From assembly GCF_947499265.1 (NCBI RefSeq), contig NZ_CANMNK010000002.1, forward strand, positions 558,001 through 622,000: DNA of 64,000 bases. Direction: 5' to 3'. The stretch comes from an uncultured Roseobacter sp. GTDB lineage: Bacteria > Pseudomonadota > Alphaproteobacteria > Rhodobacterales > Rhodobacteraceae. Of the stretch, positions 18,549-31,343 are shown piece after piece; position 1 is the first letter of the stretch; every line of letters begins with the position of its first letter. Position numbers and translations under genes: made by a program. The notes beneath the pieces are model-generated. The model saw only the letters and a list, made by a program, of their open reading frames with translations, did no database searches and was not told the DNA's origin.

Positions 18549-19007
18549 ATGACAAGCCCGACCACCAGCGCTGACATCCAATTGATTCAGCGGATCCTGC
18601 CGCATCGCTATCCGTTTCTTCTGGTGGACAAGGTGGTCGATATTGACGGCACGACATCGGCCAAGGGCATCAAGAATGTCACGATGAACGAACCGCATTT
18701 TCAGGGCCATTTTCCGGGGCTTCCGATCATGCCCGGGGTCACGATCATCGAGGCGATGGCGCAGACCGCTGCCGTGATGGTGGGCGTGACGCTGGAGATG
18801 GCGGATAAGGAGATGAAGGTCTATTTCATGGCGATCGAAAAGGCCAAGTTCCGCCGCAAGGTCGTGCCCGGCGATGTGCTTGAAATGCAGCTGCAGACCC
18901 TGCGTGGCAAGCCAGGTGGCAAGGTCTGGCGCTTTGGGGGGGGGGCGTCGGTCGATGGTGAAATGGCCGCAGAGTGTGAATTCACCGCGATGATGGATCT
19001 GGGGTAG
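18549..19007 (+). CDS. fabZ: 3-hydroxyacyl-ACP dehydratase FabZ
   Basis: 152 aa, hotdog fold. Catalytic His in [12 protein letters not shown] and catalytic Glu in [18 protein letters not shown]. It removes water from 3-hydroxyacyl-ACPs in fatty acid elongation and competes with LpxA for hydroxyacyl-ACP. It begins 81 bases after ompH. A run of nine G residues (about 18938-18946) near its end could be prone to slippage or sequencing error, but the frame stays open. lpxA follows 6 bases after the stop. Confidence 0.97.
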   Translation: MTSPTTSADIQLIQRILPHRYPFLLVDKVVDIDGTTSAKGIKNVTMNEPHFQGHFPGLPIMPGVTIIEAMAQTAAVMVGVTLEMADKEMKVYFMAIEKAKFRRKVVPGDVLEMQLQTLRGKPGGKVWRFGGGASVDGEMAAECEFTAMMDLG

Positions 19008-19013
19008 CTGCGC

Positions 19014-19796
19014 ATGAGCAATATTCACCCCAGCGCCGTCATCGAAGAGGGCGCGCAGATCGACCCTTCTGCGGTGATCGGGCCGTTTTGCATCGTGGGG
19101 CCGGAGGTTTCTCTGGCCGCGGGCGTGCACCTCAAGAGCCATGTGGTGGTGACGGGCCAGACCGAGATTGGCGAGGATACAGAGATTTTTCCCTTCGCGG
19201 TGATCGGGGAGATCCCGCAGGATCTGAAATTCAAGGGCGAAGCCACACGGCTGGTGATCGGCAAACGCAACCGCATCCGTGAGCATGTGACGATGAATTG
19301 CGGCACCGAAGGTGGGGGCGGCATTACCCGGATCGGCGATGACGGGCTTTTCATGGCGGGCTGCCATATTGCCCATGACGCAATCCTCGGAGATCGCTGC
19401 ATCATCGTGAATTCCGTGGCCATTGCCGGGCACTGTGTGCTGGAGGATGACGTGATCGTGGGCGGTCTGTCCGGTGTGCATCAATTCGTGCGCATCGGGC
19501 GCGGGGCGATCATCGGGGCCGTGACCATGGTGACCAATGATGTGATCCCTTACGGTCTGGTACAGGCCCCGCGCGGCGAGCTTGACGGGCTTAATCTGGT
19601 GGGGCTGAAGCGCCGCGGCGTCTCGCGCGCGGACATCACCGCGTTGCGGGCGGGATTTCAGATGCTGGCCCAGGGCGAAGGCACCTTCCACGACCGCGCC
19701 CGGCGTCTGGCGGATGAGACCACCAGCGACTATGTGCGCGAGATCGTGGATTTCATCCTGGCGGGCAGCGACCGTCACTTCCTGACGCCGCGCTGA
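19014..19796 (+). CDS. lpxA: UDP-N-acetylglucosamine acyltransferase
   Basis: 260 aa. The N-terminal two thirds are left-handed beta-helix hexapeptide repeats (IHPSAVIEEGAQIDPSAVIG and similar). The catalytic His is in GCHIAHDAILGD, and the C-terminal helical domain begins after GLNLVGLKRRGVSR. It starts lipid A synthesis by putting a 3-hydroxyacyl chain on UDP-GlcNAc. Its stop overlaps the lpxI start by one base (TGATG), typical of coupled genes. Confidence 0.97.
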   Translation: MSNIHPSAVIEEGAQIDPSAVIGPFCIVGPEVSLAAGVHLKSHVVVTGQTEIGEDTEIFPFAVIGEIPQDLKFKGEATRLVIGKRNRIREHVTMNCGTEGGGGITRIGDDGLFMAGCHIAHDAILGDRCIIVNSVAIAGHCVLEDDVIVGGLSGVHQFVRIGRGAIIGAVTMVTNDVIPYGLVQAPRGELDGLNLVGLKRRGVSRADITALRAGFQMLAQGEGTFHDRARRLADETTSDYVREIVDFILAGSDRHFLTPR

Positions 19797-20587
19797 TGCT
19801 GGCCTTGATCGCAGGGCGCGGGGGGTTGCCCGCCCGCATTGCAGGGGCGCAGTCAACACCGCCGTTGATCTGTGTTTTGCAAGGCTTTGAACCAGACAAC
19901 CTGACGGCAGATATCACCTTTCGCTTGGAGCACCTGGGTACATTGCTGGGCGATCTCAAGGCCCGAGGGGTGACGGAGATCTGCATGTGCGGTGCGATTG
20001 AGCGGCCACCGGTTGATCCAGCAGCGCTGGATGCGGCGACCTTGCCCTTTGTGCCCGTGATCATGAAGGCGCTTGGATCCGGGGATGACGGGGCGCTGCG
20101 GGCTGTCATCGCGGTTTTCGAGGCGCAGGGGTTCACGGTGCGGGCCGCGCATGAACTGGCGCCGGATATCCTGGTGCCTGAGGGCGTGCTGTCTACCGCG
20201 CAGCCCGATGATCAGATGCAGGCAGATGTGACCCGTGCCGCGGCTGTGCTGGCCGCCCTGGCCCCGCTGGATGTGGGGCAGGGCTGTGTTGTCGGCGCCG
20301 GGCAGGTCTGGGCCATCGAGACGCTGGGGGGGACGGATCATCTCCTGCGCACATTGCCCGCTGCGGCGGCCAAGGCCCGGGCGATCTTGGTCAAACGGCC
20401 CAAGCAGGGCCAGGATCTGCGCGTGGATATGCCCGCTATTGGCCCCGGCACGATTGCCGCTGCCGCCGCCGCCGGTTTGGCCGGGGTTGTGGTGGATGCG
20501 GGCCAGGTCATTCTTTTGGAGCCTGAGGCGACAGTGGCCGCTGCGGAGGCGGCAGGTCTGGTCCTTTGGGCGCGCACGCCGGGCTGA
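19796..20587 (+). CDS. lpxI: UDP-2,3-diacylglucosamine diphosphatase LpxI
   Basis: 263 aa, the LpxI (DUF1009) family first defined in Caulobacter. Landmarks are LALIAGRGGLPARIA at the N-terminus, ICMCGAIERP, ALGSGDDGALRAVI, the GQGCVVGAGQVWAIETLGGTD segment and VKRPKQGQDLRVDMPAIGPGT. It hydrolyses UDP-2,3-diacyl-GlcN to lipid X, replacing LpxH. It lies precisely between lpxA and lpxB, each joined by overlap. No signal peptide or membrane helices. Confidence 0.93.
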   Translation: MLALIAGRGGLPARIAGAQSTPPLICVLQGFEPDNLTADITFRLEHLGTLLGDLKARGVTEICMCGAIERPPVDPAALDAATLPFVPVIMKALGSGDDGALRAVIAVFEAQGFTVRAAHELAPDILVPEGVLSTAQPDDQMQADVTRAAAVLAALAPLDVGQGCVVGAGQVWAIETLGGTDHLLRTLPAAAAKARAILVKRPKQGQDLRVDMPAIGPGTIAAAAAAGLAGVVVDAGQVILLEPEATVAAAEAAGLVLWARTPG

Positions 20588-21738
20588 TGCGGGTTTTCAT
20601 CATCGCGGGCGAGCCTTCAGGCGACAAGCTGGGCGGCGCATTGATGAAGGGGTTGAAACAGCTTCTGCCAGAGGTGCAGTTCGATGGCATTGGTGGCACC
20701 GACATGCAGGCCGAGGGGTTGGTCAGTCGCTTCCCGATGGAAGAGCTCAGCGTGATGGGAATTGCGGAAATCCTGCCCAAATATCGGGCGCTGATGGCCC
20801 GCATCAACGAAACTGCGGCGGCTGTGGTGAAGGCGGCACCCGATGTACTGATCACCATCGACAGCCCGGATTTTTCACTCAGGGTGGCGCGCCGGGTGAA
20901 ATCCGTCAGCACCATCCGCACGGTGCATTATGTGGCGCCGACCGTCTGGGCCTGGCGTGCGGGGCGGGCGAAAAAGATGGCGCAGGTCATCGACCAGGTG
21001 TTGGCGCTGTTTCCGTTTGAGCCGCCGCTGATGACCGTGGACGGCATGGTCTGTGACTTCGTGGGACATCCGGTGGTGGCGGAGCCCAAGGCAAGCGCGG
21101 AGGACGCATTGGCCTTTCGCGCAGAATACGGCCTTGGCGATGCGCCGGTTCTGATGGTTCTGCCGGGGTCTCGCCGCGGGGAAGTGTCACGGCTGGCTGC
21201 GGTCTTCGGGCAATCCGTTTCACCGGTTCTGATGTGCCATCCCGATCTGAAGGTGGTGGTGCCGGCAGCGGCCCCGGTGGCGGAGCTGGTGCGGGATGCG
21301 GTTGCGGACTGGCCTGTAAAAGCAGTGGTTCTGGATCCGCGCGGCAGGACGTTGGCCGAGGCGGGTCATCTCAAACGCGCGGCCTTTCGCGCAGCGGATA
21401 TCGCTCTGGCAGCCTCGGGCACCGTGTCCTTGGAACTGGCCGCTGCGCGCACGCCGATGGTGATTGCCTACAAAATGAACTGGCTCACCTTTCGGTTGAT
21501 CCGCGCGATGGCTTCGGTGGACACCGTGACCCTGGTCAACCTGGTTTCGGACACGCGGGTGGTTCCTGACTTCCTGGGCCCTGATTGTCAGCCTGATCGG
21601 ATCGGAGAAGCGTTGCTCGACATTATGCAGGCGCCGGAGGCGCAATTGGCAGCGATGGAGGTCACCATGACGCGCTTGGGCGAGGGGGGCGAGGATCCCG
21701 GGCTGCGCGCCGCCCGCGCCGTTCTGGCGCGGTTGTGA
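20587..21738 (+). CDS. lpxB: Lipid-A-disaccharide synthase
   Basis: 383 aa from the ATG at 20587 that shares a base with the lpxI stop. It starts MRVFIIAGEPSGDKLGG, the GT19 signature, followed by LLPEVQFDGIGGTDMQAEGL, ITIDSPDFSLRVARRVK, VAPTVWAWRAGRAKKMA and LPGSRRGEVSRLA. It joins UDP-2,3-diacyl-GlcN to lipid X at the inner membrane face. It is the last gene of the block; a perfect hairpin (21782-21803) follows. Confidence 0.96.
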   Translation: MRVFIIAGEPSGDKLGGALMKGLKQLLPEVQFDGIGGTDMQAEGLVSRFPMEELSVMGIAEILPKYRALMARINETAAAVVKAAPDVLITIDSPDFSLRVARRVKSVSTIRTVHYVAPTVWAWRAGRAKKMAQVIDQVLALFPFEPPLMTVDGMVCDFVGHPVVAEPKASAEDALAFRAEYGLGDAPVLMVLPGSRRGEVSRLAAVFGQSVSPVLMCHPDLKVVVPAAAPVAELVRDAVADWPVKAVVLDPRGRTLAEAGHLKRAAFRAADIALAASGTVSLELAAARTPMVIAYKMNWLTFRLIRAMASVDTVTLVNLVSDTRVVPDFLGPDCQPDRIGEALLDIMQAPEAQLAAMEVTMTRLGEGGEDPGLRAARAVLARL

Positions 21739-21781
21739 GCGCCGCTTTTGGTAAAAGGACAGGCTGCGCCTGACACGATGC

Positions 21782-21803
21782 GTTTGGCCCGAGCGGGCCA
21801 AAC
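21782..21803. terminator. Hairpin between lpxB and mnmA
   Basis: GTTTGGCCCG and CGGGCCAAAC form a long stem around a very short loop in the gap between convergent lpxB and mnmA. No U-tract follows, but the position suits a bidirectional terminator or Rho-assisted stop. Confidence 0.5.
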
Positions 21804-21844
21804 AGTTTGTCGAGAGGGCAGTGCATGTTGCAGCGACCCGTCCT

Positions 21845-22987
21845 TCAGCCCTTGTGGATCCAGCCGCCTCCGAAAATGCGGCTGCTGTCGGGATCATAAA
21901 AGACGCAGGCCTGACCAGGTGAGACGCCCTCTTCGGGGGTAAGCAGTTCGACGCTCGCCTCGGTTTCGCTGATCGGGCGGATGATGGCATCGGTCGGCGG
22001 GCGGGTGGAGCGCACCTTGACGGCAACGTGCCATGCGTCACGAGAGGTGAGAGGCGCATCGGCCAGCCAATTGATCTCGCGCACCGGAACCGTTCTGGTG
22101 GCGAGCATCTCTTTGGGCCCGACAACCACGGTTTTGGTATCTGCATCGAGCTTCACCACGTAAAGCGGATCTGCCAGACCGCCGATCCCCAGTCCGCGCC
22201 GTTGCCCGATGGTATAGTTAATGACACCGGCGTGCTGGCCAAGAACGCGCCCATCGACATGCACGATCTCACCGGGATCGGCGGCTTCGGGACGCAGTTT
22301 TCGGATGACCGAGGCGTAATCGCCATTGGGCACGAAGCAGATGTCCTGGCTGTCAGGTTTGTCCGCGACGCTCAGGCCGTATTTGGCTGCCACGGCGCGT
22401 GTTTCTGCTTTTGACGTCAGGTGGCCGAGAGGAAAGCGCAGAAATTCCAACTGCTCAGGCGTTGTGGAAAACAGGAAATAGCTCTGATCCCGAGCGGCGT
22501 CGGCAGCCGAATGTAATTCAGCGCCTTGCATGCCGACCTTGCGCTGAATGTAGTGCCCGGTGGCCATGCAATCGGCTTCAAGGTCCTTGGCCGTTTCCAG
22601 AAGATCCTTGAATTTCACCCGCTCGTTACAGCGGATGCAGGGCACTGGTGTGGCCCCGCCAAGATAGCTGTCCGCGAACTCGTCAATCACCGCATCTTTA
22701 AAAATGTTCTCATAATCCAGCACATAATGCGGGAAACCCATCTTCTCCGCCACTCGGCGCGCATCATGAATATCCAGCCCTGCGCAGCAGGCGCCCTTCT
22801 TGGCCAGCGCCGCACCGTGATCGTAGAGTTGCAGCGTCACGCCGACCACGTCATAGCCCTCTTCGGCCAGCATAGCAGCGACAACGGAGCTATCGACGCC
22901 ACCGGACATGGCCACGACGACCCGCGTGTCGGCGGGCGCTTTGGCAAAGCCAAGCGAGTTCAACTGGGGCTTGTGGTCAAGCGGCAT
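21845..22987 (-). CDS. mnmA: tRNA-specific 2-thiouridylase
   Basis: 380 aa. PP-loop [17 protein letters not shown] near 24-40; catalytic Cys pair in [15 protein letters not shown] and the later [14 protein letters not shown]. The C-terminal beta-barrel ends [19 protein letters not shown]. It puts sulfur on U34 of tRNA-Lys, -Glu and -Gln. Together with trmFO (32828) and miaA (8502) this window carries three unlinked tRNA-modification genes. It is divergent from sciP. Confidence 0.97.
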   Translation of the reverse strand: MPLDHKPQLNSLGFAKAPADTRVVVAMSGGVDSSVVAAMLAEEGYDVVGVTLQLYDHGAALAKKGACCAGLDIHDARRVAEKMGFPHYVLDYENIFKDAVIDEFADSYLGGATPVPCIRCNERVKFKDLLETAKDLEADCMATGHYIQRKVGMQGAELHSAADAARDQSYFLFSTTPEQLEFLRFPLGHLTSKAETRAVAAKYGLSVADKPDSQDICFVPNGDYASVIRKLRPEAADPGEIVHVDGRVLGQHAGVINYTIGQRRGLGIGGLADPLYVVKLDADTKTVVVGPKEMLATRTVPVREINWLADAPLTSRDAWHVAVKVRSTRPPTDAIIRPISETEASVELLTPEEGVSPGQACVFYDPDSSRIFGGGWIHKG

Positions 22988-23113
22988 GTCACGGGTCTCC
23001 GGATATTCTGAGAAAATATAGGAAAATCCTAATTACTCTCAAGAGGCGGCTTCATCGGTCTTTAAGGCGATGAGGTCAAGGTCCGATCAACTGAGTAGAT
23101 ATGGGTATGAGTG

Positions 23114-23392
23114 ATGTATCTGAAGAAAGTTGATGGGCCACGATCTGTGACCTTGGCTGATGGCACGGTAATGACGCTTGCGGACCTTCCGCCCGCGAAC
23201 ACCCGGCGTTGGGTGGCGTCGCGCAAGGCTGCGGTGGTGCGTGGGGTTGCCTACGGGCTGATCACGCAAAGCGATGCGTTGAAAAAATATCAGATCAGCG
23301 AAGATGAGTTCCAGGAGTGGGTTAAGGCCGTTTCGGAGCATGGCGAGGATGCTCTGAAGGCAACAGCACTACAAAAATATAGACAACCTTAA
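23114..23392 (+). CDS. sciP: CtrA inhibitor SciP
   Basis: 92 aa from the ATG at 23114. This is the DUF1153 family: YLKKVDGPRSVTLADGTVMTLADLPP, then WVASRKAAVVRGVAYGLIT and a helix-turn-helix (SDALKKYQISEDEFQEWV). In Caulobacter SciP binds DNA or CtrA and blocks CtrA-activated transcription. Adjacency to ctrA, 98 bases downstream on the same strand, strongly supports the call. No GANTC methylation site is visible upstream. Confidence 0.9.
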   Translation: MYLKKVDGPRSVTLADGTVMTLADLPPANTRRWVASRKAAVVRGVAYGLITQSDALKKYQISEDEFQEWVKAVSEHGEDALKATALQKYRQP

Positions 23393-23419
23393 GTTGTCGC
23401 GATAACATTCTTGCTGACG

Positions 23420-23454
23420 GTAACGTGTGGTTAACCTTTTTTGTTCACGGTTAA
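23420..23454 (+). promoter_or_regulatory. CtrA-box-like sites upstream of ctrA
   Basis: GTAA-CGTGTGG-TTAA at 23420-23434 matches the CtrA consensus TTAA-N7-TTAA with one mismatch. A further TTAA half-site lies at 23451-23454. They sit 37-71 bases before the ctrA start, where CtrA autoregulation would act. Confidence 0.6.
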
Positions 23455-23490
23455 TTCCGAGATAAACGTTCATCCGATGCGGAGAAAATT

Positions 23491-24210
23491 ATGCGCGTAC
23501 TGCTTGTCGAAGACGACCCCACGACCTCGAAAAGCATTGAATTGATGCTGACCCACGCAAACCTGAATGTCTATGCGACAGACCTTGGTGAGGAGGGGAT
23601 CGATCTAGCAAAGCTGTATGATTACGATCTGATTCTGCTGGATCTGGACCTGCCCGACATGAATGGTCACGAAGTGCTGCGGCAGCTGCGTCTTTCCCGC
23701 ATCGAGACACCAATCCTGATCCTGTCCGGTGCGGATGATACCGAGAACAAGATCAAAGGGTTCGGATTTGGCGCAGATGACTATCTGACCAAACCTTTCC
23801 ACCGCGAAGAGCTGGTGGCGCGTATTCACGCGATCATCCGGCGCTCGAAAGGCCATTCGCAATCGGTGATCGACACAGGGCTGATTTCGGTCAACCTGGA
23901 TGCGAAGACCGTCAGCGCGGACAACAAAGCGGTACATCTGACAGGCAAAGAATATCAGATGCTCGAACTGCTTTCCTTGCGTAAAGGCACAACGCTGACC
24001 AAGGAAATGTTCCTGAACCATCTTTACGGCGGTATGGATGAGCCGGAGCTCAAGATTATCGACGTGTTTATTTGCAAGCTGCGTAAGAAACTCAGCGTTG
24101 CGACAGGCGGCGAAAACTATATCGAGACAGTCTGGGGGCGCGGCTATGTGCTGCGTGACCCGGAGCCCAACCAAGTCGACGATCCGCAGCGGCTTGCTGT
24201 GGGCGCATAA
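23491..24210 (+). CDS. ctrA: Cell-cycle response regulator CtrA
   Basis: 239 aa, OmpR/PhoB class. Receiver domain 1-115 with D8/D9, phospho-acceptor D51 ([10 protein letters not shown]) and K at LTKPF. A winged-helix DNA-binding domain (about 125-225) has [17 protein letters not shown] and [12 protein letters not shown]. The linker and recognition helix are typical of CtrA rather than other OmpR regulators. In Rhodobacterales it governs motility, gene-transfer-agent and quorum-linked genes, and is usually not essential. The C-terminus is AVGA, not the terminal Ala-Ala degron of Caulobacter. GGAG precedes the ATG. Confidence 0.95.
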   Translation: MRVLLVEDDPTTSKSIELMLTHANLNVYATDLGEEGIDLAKLYDYDLILLDLDLPDMNGHEVLRQLRLSRIETPILILSGADDTENKIKGFGFGADDYLTKPFHREELVARIHAIIRRSKGHSQSVIDTGLISVNLDAKTVSADNKAVHLTGKEYQMLELLSLRKGTTLTKEMFLNHLYGGMDEPELKIIDVFICKLRKKLSVATGGENYIETVWGRGYVLRDPEPNQVDDPQRLAVGA

Positions 24211-24321
24211 ATGCAGCGCTGATGGTCCGGCCCAGGGGGCTGGTGCCGGACCGGAGACGCGACATTTCGAAACTGAATTCGACTGGACCTGGTCCTGACC
24301 TGCGCATATCTACGATGATAG

Positions 24322-28550
<4,229 letters not shown>

Positions 28551-28647
28551 GCAATCTGGTGCATTTTGCTCGCAAATGTTCTCTTTAAGTTCTTTACAAA
28601 GGATTAAAAATATGAGAACAAAGTAGCAACAAATGCAGGAGGTTCAC

Positions 28648-28776
28648 ATGACCACATTTTTACAGATCAAAGGTATCGCAACCCGATCCCATGCGACTTT
28701 GCTGCAAGACGCAGCTGGTGCCGCTGCTTTGATCGTGATGCTTGTGGTCGGTCTGCATCTGCCTGCGTTTATCTGA
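28648..28776 (+). CDS. 42-residue membrane peptide
   Basis: The ATG at 28648 follows a strong CAGGAGG with 6 bases spacing. It encodes MTTFLQIKGIATRSHATLLQ, then DAAGAAALIVMLVVGLHLPAFI, with one membrane span. The quality of the ribosome site makes expression likely. It is followed by a candidate small RNA or structured 3' region that ends in a strong terminator (28919-28957). I do not recognise a function; the composition resembles the small peptide at 15249 in having an amphipathic head and one span. Confidence 0.65.
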   Translation: MTTFLQIKGIATRSHATLLQDAAGAAALIVMLVVGLHLPAFI

Positions 28777-28957
28777 TTTCTGCCTGCGATCTCGCGCCGT
28801 GCAAGCGCCAGTTTTCTCCCCAAACTGGTCCTAAAGACTAACACTGCCTGTTCCTGGTCTTTAACTGAGGTTTTCCTCACCGCGCTTGCCCGGGTCCCAC
28901 GTGAGCATTGCTTTACCTCACGCCGCCGTTCTGTTCAGAACGTGCGGCGTTTTTTTT
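28777..28957 (+). ncRNA. Candidate small RNA or structured 3' UTR
   Basis: After the 42-residue gene the plus strand carries CCAGTTT-TCTCCCC-AAACTGG (28808-28828), then AAAGAC...GTCTTT (28833-28862), then the terminator stem. A pyrimidine-rich UCUCCCC loop exposed in a hairpin and a strong terminator are common in trans-acting bacterial sRNAs, which makes this a candidate. It could also be only the 3' UTR of the small gene. Confidence 0.4.
28919..28957 (+). terminator. Rho-independent terminator
   Basis: ACGCCGC pairs with GCGGCGT and inside it CGTTCT with AGAACG, giving a long stem, followed by eight T residues on the plus strand. It must serve plus-strand transcription (the small gene or sRNA), since the chemoreceptor gene at 28970 runs the other way. 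Confidence 0.9.
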
Positions 28958-28969
28958 GCCCGATATGTT

Positions 28970-30364
28970 CTAGAATGTATAGGCGAGGCGCAATCCCCCC
29001 CAATGCCTTCCTTTTACGGAAATCGGCGCGGAGAGGTCTTTCATCATGGTGAATGCGCCACCGCCCATGTCCCTGCGGTAGACCTGCAAGAGAAAGGGTT
29101 GCGTATTGCGCCCGGCTTTCAGCCCCACGCGGTCGTCGAAAATACGGCGGTTGCGGCAATGGGCGGTGTTCCAGACCGGATCGTCGCTGGGCGGATGCGA
29201 AAACTTGCGATTATGGGTGGGCAGATAGCCGTTGTTGTCCACTGCCGCGCAGAAGACGACTTTGCTGTCCAGCTCCAGCGCTGGCTCCTGAATAGGGGGT
29301 AAAATCTTGTCAATCAACGTGGTGAACTCGGTAAGATACTGCTCAGGATTGGTGCCGGGGATCAGGCGGTAGTTTCGGTCAAACAATCGAGACATTGAAA
29401 TATCCCCCTGATCAACCGCGTTTTCCATCAATTCAGACAGATCCCGCGCCATCGTCTGGATGCGTGCAATAAACGGCGTATCCGCAGAATCGCCGCCCAG
29501 CAGGGCCGTGGTCTGGACAATCGTTTCTGACGTATCGATGAGCCGCAACACGCGCTCATGCGTCGTTTCGATCCCGGATGTCGTGCTTGCGACCGCTTCA
29601 TCGATCCCAGCGAGCGCGGGGGTGAAATCTTCGATGGCCGATTGCATGCGCTCGGCCTGTTCGGCAATGCGTTTGGCCTGCTGGTTTGCCGAGGCGATGG
29701 AGGTTTCCATCCGGCCCAGGGCGCTGTCGGTGCCGCCCGCGTTTTCCAATATATCCGCAGCTTCGGTCGCCACGCCGGAGGCTTCCTTTCCAAGGTTGGA
29801 AATCCAGCTGGTCAGGGATTCGATATTGTCCGATATCTCGACCGCCGCTTCGCGGGTTTTCCGGGACAATTCGTTGATTGCTTCCGCGACAACCGCAAAT
29901 CCGCGCCCGGCGTCACCGGCCCGCGCTGCTTCGATTTTTGCATTAATCGCGAGGGTGTTGACCTGCGTGGCGATATTCGCGATCTGCAGATTGTTGCTTT
30001 TGACAGCGCTCAAAGTATCGCTGACCGCTTCGGTGCGTTGCGCCAGGTCCTGAACCCAACCTGCCACATTGCGGGTTTTTTCGCCGGTTGTGCGCATCAG
30101 CTCAGCGGATGATTTCACATCATGCGCGGTCTCGTCGGTGCTTTGAGCCATTTGTCGCACGGCGCTGCGCACGTCGGAATTCGCCTGCACCATTTCAGTG
30201 GCGCGCGCATCCAGGACCGTGAGACCGCTGCGTTGCGCGCGGGCATGTTCTTCGACCAGGTCGAGAAACCCGGCGATGTCTACAATCTCATACCCCAATG
30301 CGGCTGCCGCTTCTGTCAGGCGATCTGTTTGCTGGTTTTCGGAAAATTGTGGTTGCGTGTTCAT
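28970..30364 (-). CDS. Soluble methyl-accepting chemotaxis protein
   Basis: 464 aa from the ATG at 30364. No membrane helix. An N-terminal helical part is followed by the MCP signalling domain around residues 70-280. It includes the hairpin-tip-like [32 protein letters not shown], here cited by key residues A-x-E-A-A-R-A-G-x-x-G-x-G-F-x-V-V-A-x-E. The C-terminal 150 residues form a sensory domain ([30 protein letters not shown], the ending GGRHWGG-type loop [12 protein letters not shown]). The receptor senses cytoplasmic state and signals to CheA/CheW. A hairpin (30369-30388) lies right at its ribosome site. Confidence 0.88.
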   Translation of the reverse strand: MNTQPQFSENQQTDRLTEAAAALGYEIVDIAGFLDLVEEHARAQRSGLTVLDARATEMVQANSDVRSAVRQMAQSTDETAHDVKSSAELMRTTGEKTRNVAGWVQDLAQRTEAVSDTLSAVKSNNLQIANIATQVNTLAINAKIEAARAGDAGRGFAVVAEAINELSRKTREAAVEISDNIESLTSWISNLGKEASGVATEAADILENAGGTDSALGRMETSIASANQQAKRIAEQAERMQSAIEDFTPALAGIDEAVASTTSGIETTHERVLRLIDTSETIVQTTALLGGDSADTPFIARIQTMARDLSELMENAVDQGDISMSRLFDRNYRLIPGTNPEQYLTEFTTLIDKILPPIQEPALELDSKVVFCAAVDNNGYLPTHNRKFSHPPSDDPVWNTAHCRNRRIFDDRVGLKAGRNTQPFLLQVYRRDMGGGAFTMMKDLSAPISVKGRHWGGLRLAYTF

Positions 30365-30368
30365 AGGG

Positions 30369-30388
30369 CCCCGCGCCGTGCTGCGGGG
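30369..30388 (-). promoter_or_regulatory. Hairpin covering the chemoreceptor ribosome site
   Basis: On the minus strand CCCCGC and GCGGGG form a 6-bp stem that ends 4 bases before the ATG at 30364. The only Shine-Dalgarno-like bases (GGGG) are inside the stem, so translation could be low unless the stem is opened. Confidence 0.35.
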
Positions 30389-30428
30389 TCTTATTGACAC
30401 TATTTTACTTAAAAAGTGCTAATGTCCG

Positions 30429-30881
30429 TTAGGCACAATCGGCTTGCAGCGCCTGTGTCATGGCCTCGCAAGCGGCTTCGATGCTGAGCAGAATGGAGGC
30501 GTGGCGGTTCTTGTAATCGCGGGCGGGTTGCAGGACTTCAAAGCCGTCAAATGGGCTGGCGGGCACGGGGCCGTCGTCCTTCAGCATCGCGCGCAATGCA
30601 TCCCGCGCGGCTTCCAGCTCGCTCAGGGTGCGGCCGATGATGGCCCCCCCGGTCACGGCGGCGGCGGCCTGACCCAAGGCGCAGGCTTTTACGTCCTGCG
30701 CATAGGCGCTGACGCGTTCGTCTTCTACGCTCAGATCGACCGTTACAGCCGATCCACACAAAGGCGACCGTTTCTTGACCGATGCCATCGGTGCATCCAG
30801 CCGGCCCAGATGCGGGATATCGGCGGCGAGCGCCAGAATACGGCCCGAATACAGATTGATCAGGTCATTTTCACCAGACAT
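30429..30881 (-). CDS. IscU/NifU-like iron-sulfur scaffold
   Basis: 150 aa. The family fold is seen in LINLYSGRILALAADIPH at the start, the first Cys in KRSPLCGSAVTVDL, the second in VKACALGQAAAAV, and GRTLSELEAARDAL. In IscU and SufU, three cysteines hold a nascent Fe-S cluster; here one is in SPLCG and one in KACAL, and the third (QADCA) is at the extreme C-terminus, so this is a divergent member. The gene is alone, divergent from hisI, with no isc or suf partner nearby, so its targets are unknown. Confidence 0.85.
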   Translation of the reverse strand: MSGENDLINLYSGRILALAADIPHLGRLDAPMASVKKRSPLCGSAVTVDLSVEDERVSAYAQDVKACALGQAAAAVTGGAIIGRTLSELEAARDALRAMLKDDGPVPASPFDGFEVLQPARDYKNRHASILLSIEAACEAMTQALQADCA

Positions 30882-30959
30882 GAGACACCTTATGGCTTTC
30901 CTTTAACACGTTAATCCATACATAAGACTTGGCGCCAGAGAAGCAAAAAGGTTTTCGCG

Positions 30960-31343
30960 ATGTCAAATGATCTTGCTCCCTTCGACCCCGCGACGCTGAC
31001 CTATGATGCCGCAGGTCTGATCCCGGCCATTGCGCAGGACGTCGACAATGGCGATGTGCTGATGATGGCGTGGATGAACCGCGACAGTGTCACGCGAACG
31101 CTGGAGACCGGTCGCGTGACCTATTGGAGCCGCTCGCGGCAGGTGTTTTGGATCAAGGGCGAGACCAGCGGCCATGTGCAGGAATTGGTCGAGATGCGGG
31201 TGGATTGTGATCGCGATTGCCTGCTGATGCAGGTGCGTCAGACCGGGCCCGCCTGTCACACGAACCGGCGTTCGTGCTTTTACACCGGGGTCTCCGCTGC
31301 AGGCGAGACTGAATTGATGCAGCCGATGCCGTCTGGCGCCTAA
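30960..31343 (+). CDS. hisI: Phosphoribosyl-AMP cyclohydrolase
   Basis: 127 aa. Core motifs are LIPAIAQDVDNGDVLMMAWMN, TGRVTYWSRSRQVFWIKGETSG, and the zinc/magnesium ligand region DCDRDCLLMQV and GPACHTNRRSCFY. It opens the purine ring in the third step of histidine synthesis. It is a single-domain HisI with no fused HisE. Its last 4 bases overlap the stop of the convergent gluQ gene. Confidence 0.95.
   Translation: MSNDLAPFDPATLTYDAAGLIPAIAQDVDNGDVLMMAWMNRDSVTRTLETGRVTYWSRSRQVFWIKGETSGHVQELVEMRVDCDRDCLLMQVRQTGPACHTNRRSCFYTGVSAAGETELMQPMPSGA

Noticed and set aside
18495-19859. 454-codon minus-strand frame across fabZ and lpxA
   Set aside because: Antisense shadow of two clear genes with no recognisable domain.
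22988-23490. GANTC (CcrM) sites controlling sciP and ctrA
   Set aside because: No GANTC found in either upstream gap on reading.
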